A DNA stretch of 12,664 nucleotides from an uncultured Bacillota bacterium (GTDB taxonomy: Bacteria; Bacillota; Clostridia; Christensenellales; UBA1242), in the NCBI GenBank assembly GCA_900545735.1, contig URAC01000026.1, forward strand, positions 1 through 12,664, written 5' to 3'. The notes beneath the pieces were generated by a model. The model was not told where the DNA came from and ran no database searches. It saw only the letters and a program-made list of their open reading frames with translations. Both the position numbers and the translations under genes were made by a program. Of this stretch, positions 5,519 through 12,664 are shown in pieces (position 1 is the first letter of the stretch; each line of letters begins with the position of its first letter).

Positions 5519-6875
5519 ACATTAACAAATTGCCATTTTGCGTTTCAATTACTTTTAATATGTTCTCTTCTTCACCTGTTAAAGCATTGATAAAGATATA
5601 ATAAGTTGAGCCTTGATATTTGCACTTAAATTCATAAGTTAAGATTTCGCCCTTATATTCTATTGGACTTAAAGCCAGGTTTACGCTTTCAATCGTGTAT
5701 TTGCTATCAATTTTGCTTTGCGCTGTTGATTGTGAAATTGTTGCATTTTCAATATTTCTTTCTATATGATTTGTGTAATAAGCACACGCTTCATATCCAA
5801 CAATTTGACCTTTATCTAAATCAACTTTCACCTTTATCAAATCTGGATAAATAATAACATTGTTAATAACTGGCGCTAAATTGAGATATACATCTGTTTG
5901 AATTTTATCCGTCCAAACGCATTTCATATTTTCAATCCCAAGTTTTTTTGCAAAGTTTTCAGCAATTTCAATGGCTTTTTCGTGGCTTATGTTTTCTGTT
6001 TTCTTGTCATTCATTGAACTTATTGTAAGCAATTTTCCGCCTTGTTTTGTTATTTGAACATACAATTTTATATCATTTTCTGTTACATTAAAATCATAAG
6101 TTTGAAATTTGCCATTCGTTTCATTTGAACATTCAACTTTTGCATTTTCAAAGATTTCATTTGCTATTTTTTCTGCTTCTTGTTTTGAAATTTCTGCAAA
6201 GTTAAGCCCTTTAATTTCCTTATTGCAAGTTGAGTCGGAGAATGGACCATCATAAATCATTGTTGGATAATCTTGGTCGTTATTTTTAATTTTTTGCATA
6301 TTTTGAGTGAATTTGTTGTAATCTTCCTTGCCTGGATTTGCATTTTCTGAAATATTATAACCTTGATTGATTTTATTAGATATTTTATTTAACTGAACTT
6401 TAATTCCATAAATTGAATTGTATAACTCTCTCAATTTTGTCTTTTCTTCAACGGTCAATTTCGTTCCATTTTTTGTATTTTTTGCAAGTGTAGATGTATA
6501 TCCGCCTAGCTGATTGATAAATTTTGTTGTTTCTGGGATTCCGTTCATCGAAATTGGTAAATAACTTAATTGATTTTCAGCATTGGTTAAATTATCGTTT
6601 ATTTCAAGCAATAGTTGATTTGAATAATTGGAGTCAGTTGAAGCTAACAGTTTGCTCATCTTTGTTTCAGTGTTATTGACGCTTTCAACTAAATCATAAA
6701 ACGTCCTTTGATACACATTTTCCAAATTGATTGAAGTTCTTTCTAGTTGTGTCATATCTATTGCATATAAAATAGAAAATGTTATTGCCAAAATTCCAAA
6801 TACGATTGTAAATACGATTAGGGTTATAACGGATTTTTTAGAAAGGTTTGTTTTTTCTTCGTTCACTTTTTCCAT
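5517..6875 (-). CDS. ypeB: Germination protein YpeB (SleB partner)
   Basis: YpeB is the membrane-anchored spore protein needed in Bacillus for SleB to be retained in a stable form. At 452 residues it is the usual length. A short cytosolic N-terminus is followed by one membrane helix (about 15-38) and a long extracytoplasmic helical domain (to about 190). The family's linker motif YPTMIYDGPFSD is at 203-214, and a series of PepSY-like repeats fills about 225-452 (for example SKQEAEKIANEIFENA at 230-245 and SHEKAIEIAENFAKKLG at 297-313). It starts at ATG 6875 behind AGGAGGTC. It is the last gene of the germination unit, nine bases after sleB and probably translationally coupled to it, and ends in the terminator shared with dinB. 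Confidence 0.93.
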   Translation of the reverse strand: MEKVNEEKTNLSKKSVITLIVFTIVFGILAITFSILYAIDMTQLERTSINLENVYQRTFYDLVESVNNTETKMSKLLASTDSNYSNQLLLEINDNLTNAENQLSYLPISMNGIPETTKFINQLGGYTSTLAKNTKNGTKLTVEEKTKLRELYNSIYGIKVQLNKISNKINQGYNISENANPGKEDYNKFTQNMQKIKNNDQDYPTMIYDGPFSDSTCNKEIKGLNFAEISKQEAEKIANEIFENAKVECSNETNGKFQTYDFNVTENDIKLYVQITKQGGKLLTISSMNDKKTENISHEKAIEIAENFAKKLGIENMKCVWTDKIQTDVYLNLAPVINNVIIYPDLIKVKVDLDKGQIVGYEACAYYTNHIERNIENATISQSTAQSKIDSKYTIESVNLALSPIEYKGEILTYEFKCKYQGSTYYIFINALTGEEENILKVIETQNGNLLM

Positions 6876-6878
6876 TTT

Positions 6879-6886
6879 GACCTCCT
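6879..6886 (-). promoter_or_regulatory. ypeB ribosome binding site overlapping the sleB stop
   Basis: AGGAGGTC (6886-6879), a strong Shine-Dalgarno, shares two bases with the sleB TAG stop (6887-6885). Ribosomes ending sleB would sit on the ypeB initiation region, consistent with matched production of the two interacting proteins. Confidence 0.85.
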
Positions 6887-7556
6887 ATATTGCAAAAACG
6901 TGTTTGCCAATTTGTGTTACAACTTTACGCGAGAAAATCCATTCACTTGTTGCTGTGGCTGGGTTATAATAATAGATGCAACCATAAGTTGGGTCCCAAC
7001 CATTCATAGCATCTTGAGCGGCTTGATAACATTCTGCATCAGGTTCTAGTGTTATTTGCCCATCATAAACTGCAGTGAACGCCCATGGCTGATAAACTAC
7101 GCCATAAATTGTGTTTGGAAAATTTGGGTCTTCAACTCTGTTAAGAATAACCGCTCCAACTGCAACTTTTCCAACATAAGGCTCGCCGCGAGCTTCTGCA
7201 TAAATACATTTTGCAATTAAATATAAATCGTTGCTGGATTGGCTGCCCAAATTTATTCCTAAATAATCTGCCGTTGTGGAATCAACTTCGCCTGTTTGCG
7301 CTAAGCCATAGTCCGCTTGAAATTTTCTAACTGCTTCACGCGTTATGCTTCCATAATAGCCTGTTACTTCAGCATTGAAATAACCCAAATCTTTTAAGCG
7401 TTGTTGAATTGCTATAGTTTCCTCTTGCGTTGTTGTCATTTCACTAACATTGCGATTTTCTTTTACGATTAAAAAAACATAAAGAAGCGATGTCGTAATT
7501 AAAACGAAAATCAAGCCTATTAGCAAAAAGAGCCTTATTTTTTTGTTTTTTTCCAT
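6885..7556 (-). CDS. sleB: Spore cortex-lytic enzyme SleB
   Basis: SleB is a lytic transglycosylase that cuts cortex peptidoglycan carrying muramic-delta-lactam during germination. From ATG 7556 the protein has 223 residues. An N-terminal hydrophobic segment at about 8-31 follows a lysine-rich start (membrane anchor or signal; no clear cleavage site). A peptidoglycan-binding type 1 domain lies at about 45-102 (IAIQQRLKDLGYF, then REAVRKFQADYGL), and the hydrolase_2/SleB catalytic domain at about 110-223. The motif YAEARGEPYVGKVAVGAVIL holds the conserved acidic residues; Glu121 is the likely catalytic one. YYYNPATA near 195 is also family-typical. A TTG at 7568 lengthens the frame, but GGAG lies directly before ATG 7556. 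It sits 62 nt after gerC and immediately before ypeB. Confidence 0.94.
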   Translation of the reverse strand: MEKNKKIRLFLLIGLIFVLITTSLLYVFLIVKENRNVSEMTTTQEETIAIQQRLKDLGYFNAEVTGYYGSITREAVRKFQADYGLAQTGEVDSTTADYLGINLGSQSSNDLYLIAKCIYAEARGEPYVGKVAVGAVILNRVEDPNFPNTIYGVVYQPWAFTAVYDGQITLEPDAECYQAAQDAMNGWDPTYGCIYYYNPATATSEWIFSRKVVTQIGKHVFAI

Positions 7557-7560
7557 ATTT

Positions 7561-7566
7561 TTCTCC
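7561..7566 (-). promoter_or_regulatory. sleB ribosome binding site that fixes the start at 7556
   Basis: GGAGAA reads 7566-7561 on the minus strand, four bases before ATG 7556. The longer-frame TTG codon at 7568 overlaps this site, so initiation there is unlikely. Confidence 0.85.
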
Positions 7567-7618
7567 AATTTTTTTGAATTTGTTGAAATTATTATTTTTA
7601 ATTAATGAAAATTTATTC

Positions 7619-8875
7619 CTATTTGCCTTCAGATTCAATTTGCAATATAACTTTTATGCCTTTTAAATATTCATCTCTATTTTCAAGCGATTGCAAATAC
7701 TTCTCAAATTCTTTGTTGTGCTTTGCGTGGAATAAAGAATAAAAGTTAAAAGCGTCTGCGTTCAAATCTTGCAATTTTTGATATACAGGATAAAAATCGC
7801 TTTTCAGTTTGTCTGAAATTGCTTTCTTCATAGTGTCGTTTATATAAAGATTATTAGGAGAAAAGATTGTTTGCGTTTGATTATCTTGCAGCGCTTCATA
7901 AATCGTTAATAATAAATTAGTTTTAACAAGCACGGTTGGTGTTTCCCCATCAAAATAAGTTTGATAAGTTAAATGTTTGTTTATAACATTAAAAATAATT
8001 CTTGCGTTTTGGAAATTTTCATCAGTATAATTTTCCAGCTCAATTTTTGGCCATTGATTTTGGTCATTTATAACATTGAGTTTTTCAACTTCTTCTCTAC
8101 TTAAATCGCCAACTTTTTTGCCATTGTGAATTATTGCAACGCTGCCATCATTTTCAAGATATTTTTTTTGCTTTTCGCCGCCTTGAGATTGCCCTTGCGA
8201 GCCTTCACTTGAGCCATCGCTATTTGAACTTGCTGACGATTGTGAGCCCTCTGTCAAATCTTCCCCTTCGTCAGATGAAACTTTTAAAAGGTCAATCAAC
8301 GCCGTTTTTGAAGGCCCATAAGCTGAGATTAAAAGATTTTCAATATTGCTTTCTTTTCCAACTATATATTTATTGTTATGTTCAACGATAGTGCTTTCTT
8401 GATTTGCTGATTTTCCGTGAGTTTTTAATGTGTCTTGCAAAAATTGTTTTGCATTGATGTTTGTTACAAAAACATTGATGGATTTGTTAACTGTATATGC
8501 CCTAATAAAATGGTTCATATATTCAACAAGATTATCTTCCGCCACATCGTTGCTTACGGCTATGTTGTTTGTATGAGCAAGAACTAATTGCCTGCCAGTG
8601 TAATCTGACGCCAAATCTAGCGCTAACGCAAGAGATTTACCTTTTGCTGAAACTAAGTTATAACTTTCTGTATAAGCTTGACTTGTTGATGTCTGATAAT
8701 ACACTATTGTAACTTCTATTTCATCTCCGACCTTATCAATGCCGATTGTTCTAGCAATCAATTTTATTTGTGATTGTGGCTGCATAACAAACATCATTGG
8801 AACAAAAACAATCACAATGATTATAAATATGATTAAAATTGGGCGTTCAAATAAGAATTTAACAACTTTTTTCAC
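7619..8875 (-). CDS. gerAC: Ger(x)C-family germination receptor subunit, without a lipobox
   Basis: This is the C subunit of a GerA-type spore germinant receptor, 418 residues, normally a lipoprotein on the outer face of the spore inner membrane. The GTG start at 8875 has AGGAGGG eight bases upstream and overlaps the gerB stop (GTGA). Family features: RTIGIDKVGDEIEVTIVYY at 42-60 (domain 1 start), a DYTGRQLVLAHTN region at 91-103, SVAIIHNGKKVGDLSREE at 245-262 (the conserved domain-1 end) and a C-terminal half ending GIKVILQIESEG. Two oddities stand out. Residues 13-31 form a plain hydrophobic anchor with no cysteine, so lipidation is not expected. Residues about 204-238 are a Ser/Gly/Gln-rich low-complexity linker. 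The assignment is secure from sequence plus position; the missing lipobox is directly visible. Confidence 0.88.
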   Translation of the reverse strand: MKKVVKFLFERPILIIFIIIVIVFVPMMFVMQPQSQIKLIARTIGIDKVGDEIEVTIVYYQTSTSQAYTESYNLVSAKGKSLALALDLASDYTGRQLVLAHTNNIAVSNDVAEDNLVEYMNHFIRAYTVNKSINVFVTNINAKQFLQDTLKTHGKSANQESTIVEHNNKYIVGKESNIENLLISAYGPSKTALIDLLKVSSDEGEDLTEGSQSSASSNSDGSSEGSQGQSQGGEKQKKYLENDGSVAIIHNGKKVGDLSREEVEKLNVINDQNQWPKIELENYTDENFQNARIIFNVINKHLTYQTYFDGETPTVLVKTNLLLTIYEALQDNQTQTIFSPNNLYINDTMKKAISDKLKSDFYPVYQKLQDLNADAFNFYSLFHAKHNKEFEKYLQSLENRDEYLKGIKVILQIESEGK

Positions 8876-10086
8876 GTTTTTTGCCCTCCTAATTTAATTT
8901 TTTTACTGAGAGGAACGCTGTCGTTTAATTGTTTTGTTTGGCTAACCCATTTTAGATTTTCATCAATTAACTTAACCGCCCAAGTATTTTTGTTCTGATT
9001 TTCTTTCACCTTTTTAAAAGAAATCGCAAAACAAATCAATGGGATAATATAGGCGCAAGCAACAGTCACCCAATTAAAGTAATTTTCCGAAACATAAATT
9101 ATTGTGTCATAACTGTGAAATTCAAATAAAATCAACGGAATTGCGATTATATTTGCCGCTAAAAGAAACCATCGCGAGTCTATTCGTTTATGCTTAAATT
9201 TGATGGTGTCGTTGAGCGAATTGACCATACAAAACAGGAACAACCCACCGTGAATAACATATAACGCTAACATCAAAGTGATTGGAAGCAAATCCAAATT
9301 TTCTATAACGGAAGATAGTGGCACAAACTCAACAACATCTGTTATTGCCGATTGATGTAAAAAGCCTGTATATCTAAAACCTGTAAAGAAAGTCAACATA
9401 AATGCCAGCAACAAAAATATAGATATTGACATATAAAGTGCCAATCTTTTTTTGAATTTTTTGTCAATTTGGACCTTTCCCATAAATGGCAAAATGAAAA
9501 GATAATCCCCAGTGCAAAATGCAGTTTTCCAAGATGCCTGAAAGATATCGCCCGCCCCTCGTTCAAATAGTGGGAAAAATCCATTGTTTGGAATTGTAAA
9601 AATGCCTAATATTATACAAGCAATAAACAAAAAAATTAAAATCAAATAGAAAAATTCACTTGTCCTTGCGTAGGAATTTATTTTAAACAAAAACAATGCG
9701 TTAATGGTTATAAATAGAATTGATAGAAAAAGTAGATATTCCGCATCTTGAAATATCGCTTCACGAGCAAAGAAATAGCCAACGTTAGATAAATAAATCA
9801 ACTTTATTAAAAAGAATATAAAAAGCAACAAATAAATAATTTTTGCAGCAAATGTGCCAATTCGCTTTTCCAAAAATTGCGAAAACGACTCATCTTTATG
9901 TTTAATAAAAACTGGCATAATCAAGAAAAATGAAATCAAATCTGCCAAAATTAGAATTAAAAAAGCCCAAAAACCATCTTTGCCTGCAAAATTAAACAAT
10001 AAAGAAGGAAGATATGTCAACTTAAAAGTAAAAATGGACATTGCAACCATTATTGCAAATTGTCTGCTTGTAATTTCTTGTTTCAT
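8872..10086 (-). CDS. gerAB: Spore germination permease-like subunit, GerAB family
   Basis: This is the B subunit of the germinant receptor, an integral membrane protein of the APC/amino-acid permease superfamily. In characterised receptors (B. subtilis GerAB) it binds the nutrient ligand. It has 404 residues with about ten membrane helices (first near 10-33, last near 335-355) and a soluble basic C-terminal tail of roughly 45 residues that is somewhat long for the family. The start TSRQFAIMVAMSIF matches the typical helix-1 opening of GerAB proteins (T..Q.......). ATG 10086 overlaps the gerA stop by four bases (ATGA) and has GAGGATG upstream. Its 3' end overlaps gerC by four bases. The germinant cannot be predicted from sequence here. 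Confidence 0.92.
   Translation of the reverse strand: MKQEITSRQFAIMVAMSIFTFKLTYLPSLLFNFAGKDGFWAFLILILADLISFFLIMPVFIKHKDESFSQFLEKRIGTFAAKIIYLLLFIFFLIKLIYLSNVGYFFAREAIFQDAEYLLFLSILFITINALFLFKINSYARTSEFFYLILIFLFIACIILGIFTIPNNGFFPLFERGAGDIFQASWKTAFCTGDYLFILPFMGKVQIDKKFKKRLALYMSISIFLLLAFMLTFFTGFRYTGFLHQSAITDVVEFVPLSSVIENLDLLPITLMLALYVIHGGLFLFCMVNSLNDTIKFKHKRIDSRWFLLAANIIAIPLILFEFHSYDTIIYVSENYFNWVTVACAYIIPLICFAISFKKVKENQNKNTWAVKLIDENLKWVSQTKQLNDSVPLSKKIKLGGQKT
8884..8890 (-). promoter_or_regulatory. Ribosome binding site supporting the GTG start of gerC
   Basis: AGGAGGG (8890-8884), eight bases before GTG 8875, lies inside the last codons of gerB. It supports a GTG start and translational coupling. 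Confidence 0.85.
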
Positions 10087-11534
10087 TTTTTCATCCTCAC
10101 TTTATTTTTATTGTGAATGGAAACAGGACGATATGTCATATCTGTAATTGGCGATTTATAGATTGCATCTTGCAAATCATTTTTGATAAATGGTGAGAAT
10201 GGTGATAGATATGGGCTTCCAAAATTGTAAAAACTGTTAAGATAGCCTATAATCAACATAAAGCCCGCTATTATGCCAAATAGCCCAAGTCCTCCGCCAA
10301 GAATGATAAAAACACCACGAACCAAATTTAATTGGTCTGCCTGGTCTGGGACTGTATGAATACAAATCATAGATAGAGCAACAATCAAAACCCCAGGTGG
10401 AGAAATCAAGCCTGCTTTAACGCCAGTATCGCCTAAAATTAATGCTCCAACAATACTTGTTGCCAAGCCCAGATACCTAGGAAGTCTTAAACTGACTTCA
10501 TAAAGCAACTGGAACAAAGAGAGTATGAAAACAATCTCTAAAAATGGAGTTAATGGCACATTTTGGGTGGCATTTCCAATGGTTACTAGAAATTTAAACG
10601 GCACTAAATTGTAGTGATAAAATCTTAAAGACAAATAGAAACCAGGAACAATTATTGAAATAAAAATACCAAACATTCTAATTAATCTAATAAATGTTGC
10701 ATATTGATAACTTGAATAATAATCGTTGCTTGATTGCAAATCTTCAATATACATATAAGGCAAAGTCAAAACTATTGGTGAATTATCAACGATAATAGCA
10801 ACACGACCTTCCAACAATTTAGCCGCTACAATGTCAGGCTTTTCGCTAGAGCCAGCTTGCCTAAAAATGGAATGCTTTTTTTCTTCCAAAAATTTTAAAA
10901 TGTAATAAGAGTCAATTATTCCATCAATCTTTATCTTTGCAATTCTATTTTTTATACTTCTAACTATGCTTTTATTTGTTATTCCTTTTATGTAAACAAC
11001 GGCAACTCTCGTTTGAGAAAATTTGCCGACTTTCAATTCTTCATAAGTGAAATTTTCCGAAGCAAAGCGTCTTCTAAGCAACGTGATATTTGTTTTTATA
11101 TCTTCAACAAAGCCTTCCCTAGGCCCTTTTATAACCGCAGATGTAGGAGGTTCAGAAGGCAATCTGACGGGATATTTTTCAATATCAATAGATAAGCAAT
11201 TTTTTTCACCATCAACGAACAACAAAACTTTATTTCTGACTAAAGCGTCTTTCATACTGTTCAAATCTTTTTGTTCTTCAATATCCGCTGAAACTAGCAG
11301 CTCCTTTTTGAGCATATCAAGCGTCAAAACAATCTTTTTGTTTTTCATCTGTTCCAACTCAGTGCTAAATTCAATGAGCGGTTTTAAAATTCCTGAAATT
11401 AATAAATTTTCATCAATCATACTTTTAAAAAATATTAAAGTGATGTTTTGTTCACAACATTTAATATTTTTTTGAATGATGTCTGGATTTTCGCCTAGCA
11501 GTCCCATCAACTTCTTGACGCTGTTGTTTTTCAT
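10083..11534 (-). CDS. gerAA: Spore germination protein GerA family (receptor A subunit)
   Basis: This is the A subunit of the germinant receptor; GerAA-type subunits are thought to oligomerise into the ion-conducting part of the complex in the spore inner membrane. It has 483 residues, typical for the family. The N-terminal soluble domain (1 to about 280) contains EPPTSAVIKGPREGFVED at 128-145, the hallmark GPREGF motif, followed by TNITLLRRR and a second subdomain with EGRVAIIVDNSPIVLTLPY at 242-260. About five membrane segments follow (near 283-303, 312-345, 352-371, 376-400 and 404-432), including the conserved GVKAGLISPPGVLIVALS at 371-388, and a short tail. ATG 11534 lacks a clear ribosome binding site; Met10 is an alternative. 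It overlaps gerB by four bases and lies 41 nt downstream of glmS on the same strand. Confidence 0.94.
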   Translation of the reverse strand: MKNNSVKKLMGLLGENPDIIQKNIKCCEQNITLIFFKSMIDENLLISGILKPLIEFSTELEQMKNKKIVLTLDMLKKELLVSADIEEQKDLNSMKDALVRNKVLLFVDGEKNCLSIDIEKYPVRLPSEPPTSAVIKGPREGFVEDIKTNITLLRRRFASENFTYEELKVGKFSQTRVAVVYIKGITNKSIVRSIKNRIAKIKIDGIIDSYYILKFLEEKKHSIFRQAGSSEKPDIVAAKLLEGRVAIIVDNSPIVLTLPYMYIEDLQSSNDYYSSYQYATFIRLIRMFGIFISIIVPGFYLSLRFYHYNLVPFKFLVTIGNATQNVPLTPFLEIVFILSLFQLLYEVSLRLPRYLGLATSIVGALILGDTGVKAGLISPPGVLIVALSMICIHTVPDQADQLNLVRGVFIILGGGLGLFGIIAGFMLIIGYLNSFYNFGSPYLSPFSPFIKNDLQDAIYKSPITDMTYRPVSIHNKNKVRMKK

Positions 11535-11539
11535 AAAAT

Positions 11540-11568
11540 TATTATCTTAAAAAAACAATTTTATATTC
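11540..11568 (-). promoter_or_regulatory. Possible sigma-G-like forespore promoter of the ger operon
   Basis: On the minus strand, GAATA (11568-11564), a 17-nt spacer and GATAATA (11546-11540) resemble the forespore sigma-G/F pattern (G-ATA at -35, CATnnTA at -10) with one mismatch. Germination genes are sigma-G genes in Bacillus, so the position is sensible. However, the start would fall at about 11533, on the gerA ATG itself, giving an almost leaderless message. In DNA this AT-rich it could be chance. Confidence 0.25.
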
Positions 11569-11575
11569 ATAAAAA

Positions 11576-12617
11576 TCATTCAACAGTTACAGATTTTGCT
11601 AAATTTCTTGGCTTGTCAGGGTCATAACCTTTGTTTAATGACATATAATAAGCGAAAATTTGCATTGGAATTACTGCAAGAATTGGTGAAATAAATTCAT
11701 CATCGCCTAATAATTGAATAAAGCTATCCGCTTGAGATGTCAAATCAAATTGACTTATTAAAAGTATTTTTGCTCCGCGCGCTTTGGCTTCGTGAACTGC
11801 GTTTAAAGTTTTTTCTAAAATTTTCTTTTGCGTAATTATGCCAATCAAAAGTGAATTTTCGTCAAGAAGTGAAAGCGTGCCGTGTTTCAACTCACCTGCA
11901 GCATAGCCTTCTGCGTGAACATAGGCAATTTCTTTTAGCTTTAATGCACCTTCCAAAGACAATGTTGAATCCACATCGCGGCCGATGAAGAAAAATTTTT
12001 GTTTATGGAAAAATGTTTTATATAAGTTGATATTATCGTCTTTCTTTATTTCTTCTTCAATTAAATTTTTTATACATTTGAACTTGTTTAATAGATTTTT
12101 TGCAAACACGCTAGTTTCATCAAGATAGATTTGAACTTTAGTTACAAGAGCAAGCATTGCAGTTACTTGGCTATTAAAACTCTTTGTTGCTGCAACACCA
12201 ATTTCAGTTCCCGCTTCAGTGTATAATTTGAAATCTGCAATTTCAGTTATTGAACTATTTTTAACATTTGTTAAAACGATTGTTTTGAGATTGTTTTCCT
12301 TTGCCAATTTTAGTCCAGCAATAGTGTCTGCAGTTTCTCCACTTTGGCTTATTCCAAAAACGATTTCATTTTTGCTAAAAATTTGTTTGTTATATCTAAA
12401 CTCGCTCGCAAGTTGAACTTCCACTTTTTTGTTCAGAATATTTGTTAAATAAAATTTTCCAATTAGACCAGCGTGATAAGCCGTTCCGCAACCGATAATT
12501 GTTATCTTATCACAATTTATAATTGCATCTAAAAGTTCACTGTTTTCAAGATTTATGATTGAATTAAAAGTTCTTTCAACAGATGCAGGAATTTCATAAA
12601 TTTCTTTTAACATATAA
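11576..12617 (-). CDS. glmS: Glucosamine-6-phosphate synthase, 5' part missing (isomerase half only)
   Basis: GlmS makes glucosamine-6-phosphate from fructose-6-phosphate and glutamine, the entry step to UDP-GlcNAc and peptidoglycan. About 346 of the usual 600 or so residues are present. The fragment starts at YMLKEIYEIP, the linker after the glutaminase domain, so the N-terminal Cys-nucleophile amidotransferase domain is off the contig. Two SIS domains follow. The first has GCGTAYHAG (42-50), ISQSGETADT (89-98) and IGVAATKSFNSQ. The second has LEGALKLKEIAYVHAEGY and AAGELKHG, with the isomerase Glu. The C-terminus PRNLAKSVTVE is canonical; its Lys matches catalytic Lys603 of E. coli GlmS. 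The frame continues past 12617 as MPSLVGSEMCIRDS, but that is translated adapter and must not be taken as a start. No terminator is seen before gerA. Confidence 0.95.
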
Positions 12618-12664
12618 CTGTCTCTTATACACATCTCCGAGCCCACGAGACTAGGCATGATCTC
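12618..12664. other. Nextera adapter read-through at the contig end (not genomic)
   Basis: 12618-12636 is CTGTCTCTTATACACATCT, the Tn5 mosaic end used in Nextera libraries. 12637-12651 is CCGAGCCCACGAGAC, the index-2-side adapter. 12652-12659 is TAGGCATG, which matches the N706 index. 12660-12664 (ATCTC) begins the flow-cell sequence. The order and spacing are exact, so this is an assembly artefact and the genomic sequence ends at 12617. Confidence 0.98.

Noticed and set aside
7557..7568. TTG start at 7568 for SleB
   Set aside because: The TTG overlaps the GGAG ribosome binding site of ATG 7556.
7557..7618. A separate promoter or terminator between gerC and sleB
   Set aside because: The 62 nt are AT-rich with no stable hairpin. 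I found no clear sigma-A or sigma-G box pair, so the genes are treated as one unit.

Overview
The window comes from an AT-rich, endospore-forming Firmicute, most likely a clostridial or gut-type lineage assembled from Illumina/Nextera data. Five points support this: A/T-rich codon use, strong GGAGG-type ribosome binding sites, TTGACA-17-TATAAT promoters, T-tailed hairpin terminators, and a complete spore-germination gene set. No taxonomic marker in the window allows a finer call. The right-hand end (12618-12664) is not genomic. It is Nextera adapter read-through with an index, so the contig really ends inside glmS.

Layout. 1-649 (minus): a membrane protein resembling the DUF21/CNNM-like 'CorB' proteins, running off the left edge. 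About 721-1364 (minus): an island with no credible protein gene, clearly richer in GC than its neighbours, full of hairpins, closed by a long-range pairing of its ends and driven by a near-consensus promoter. I read it as a large (about 570-640 nt) structured non-coding RNA and as the most interesting object here. 1415-2418 (plus): two single-gene units, each encoding a small two-helix membrane protein with its own promoter and terminator. 2417-2596 (minus): a 59-residue gene. 2646-4216 (plus): a promoter, a 495-residue protein I do not recognise, and a terminator. 4252-5493 (plus): a Y-family DNA polymerase (DinB type).

5517-11534 (minus) is a five-gene germination unit in the order gerA, gerB, gerC, sleB, ypeB. 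The three receptor genes overlap by 4 nt, sleB follows 62 nt later, and the sleB stop codon lies in the ypeB ribosome binding site. It places nutrient sensing and signal transduction (GerA/B/C) and cortex hydrolysis (SleB with its partner YpeB) in one apparent transcription unit. Directly upstream and co-directional, 41 nt away with no visible terminator, is the 3' part of glmS (glucosamine-6-phosphate synthase), which supplies the amino sugar for peptidoglycan.

Several starts were chosen on ribosome-binding-site or promoter evidence rather than by longest frame: 1466, 2698, 4252 (GTG), 7556 and 8875 (GTG).
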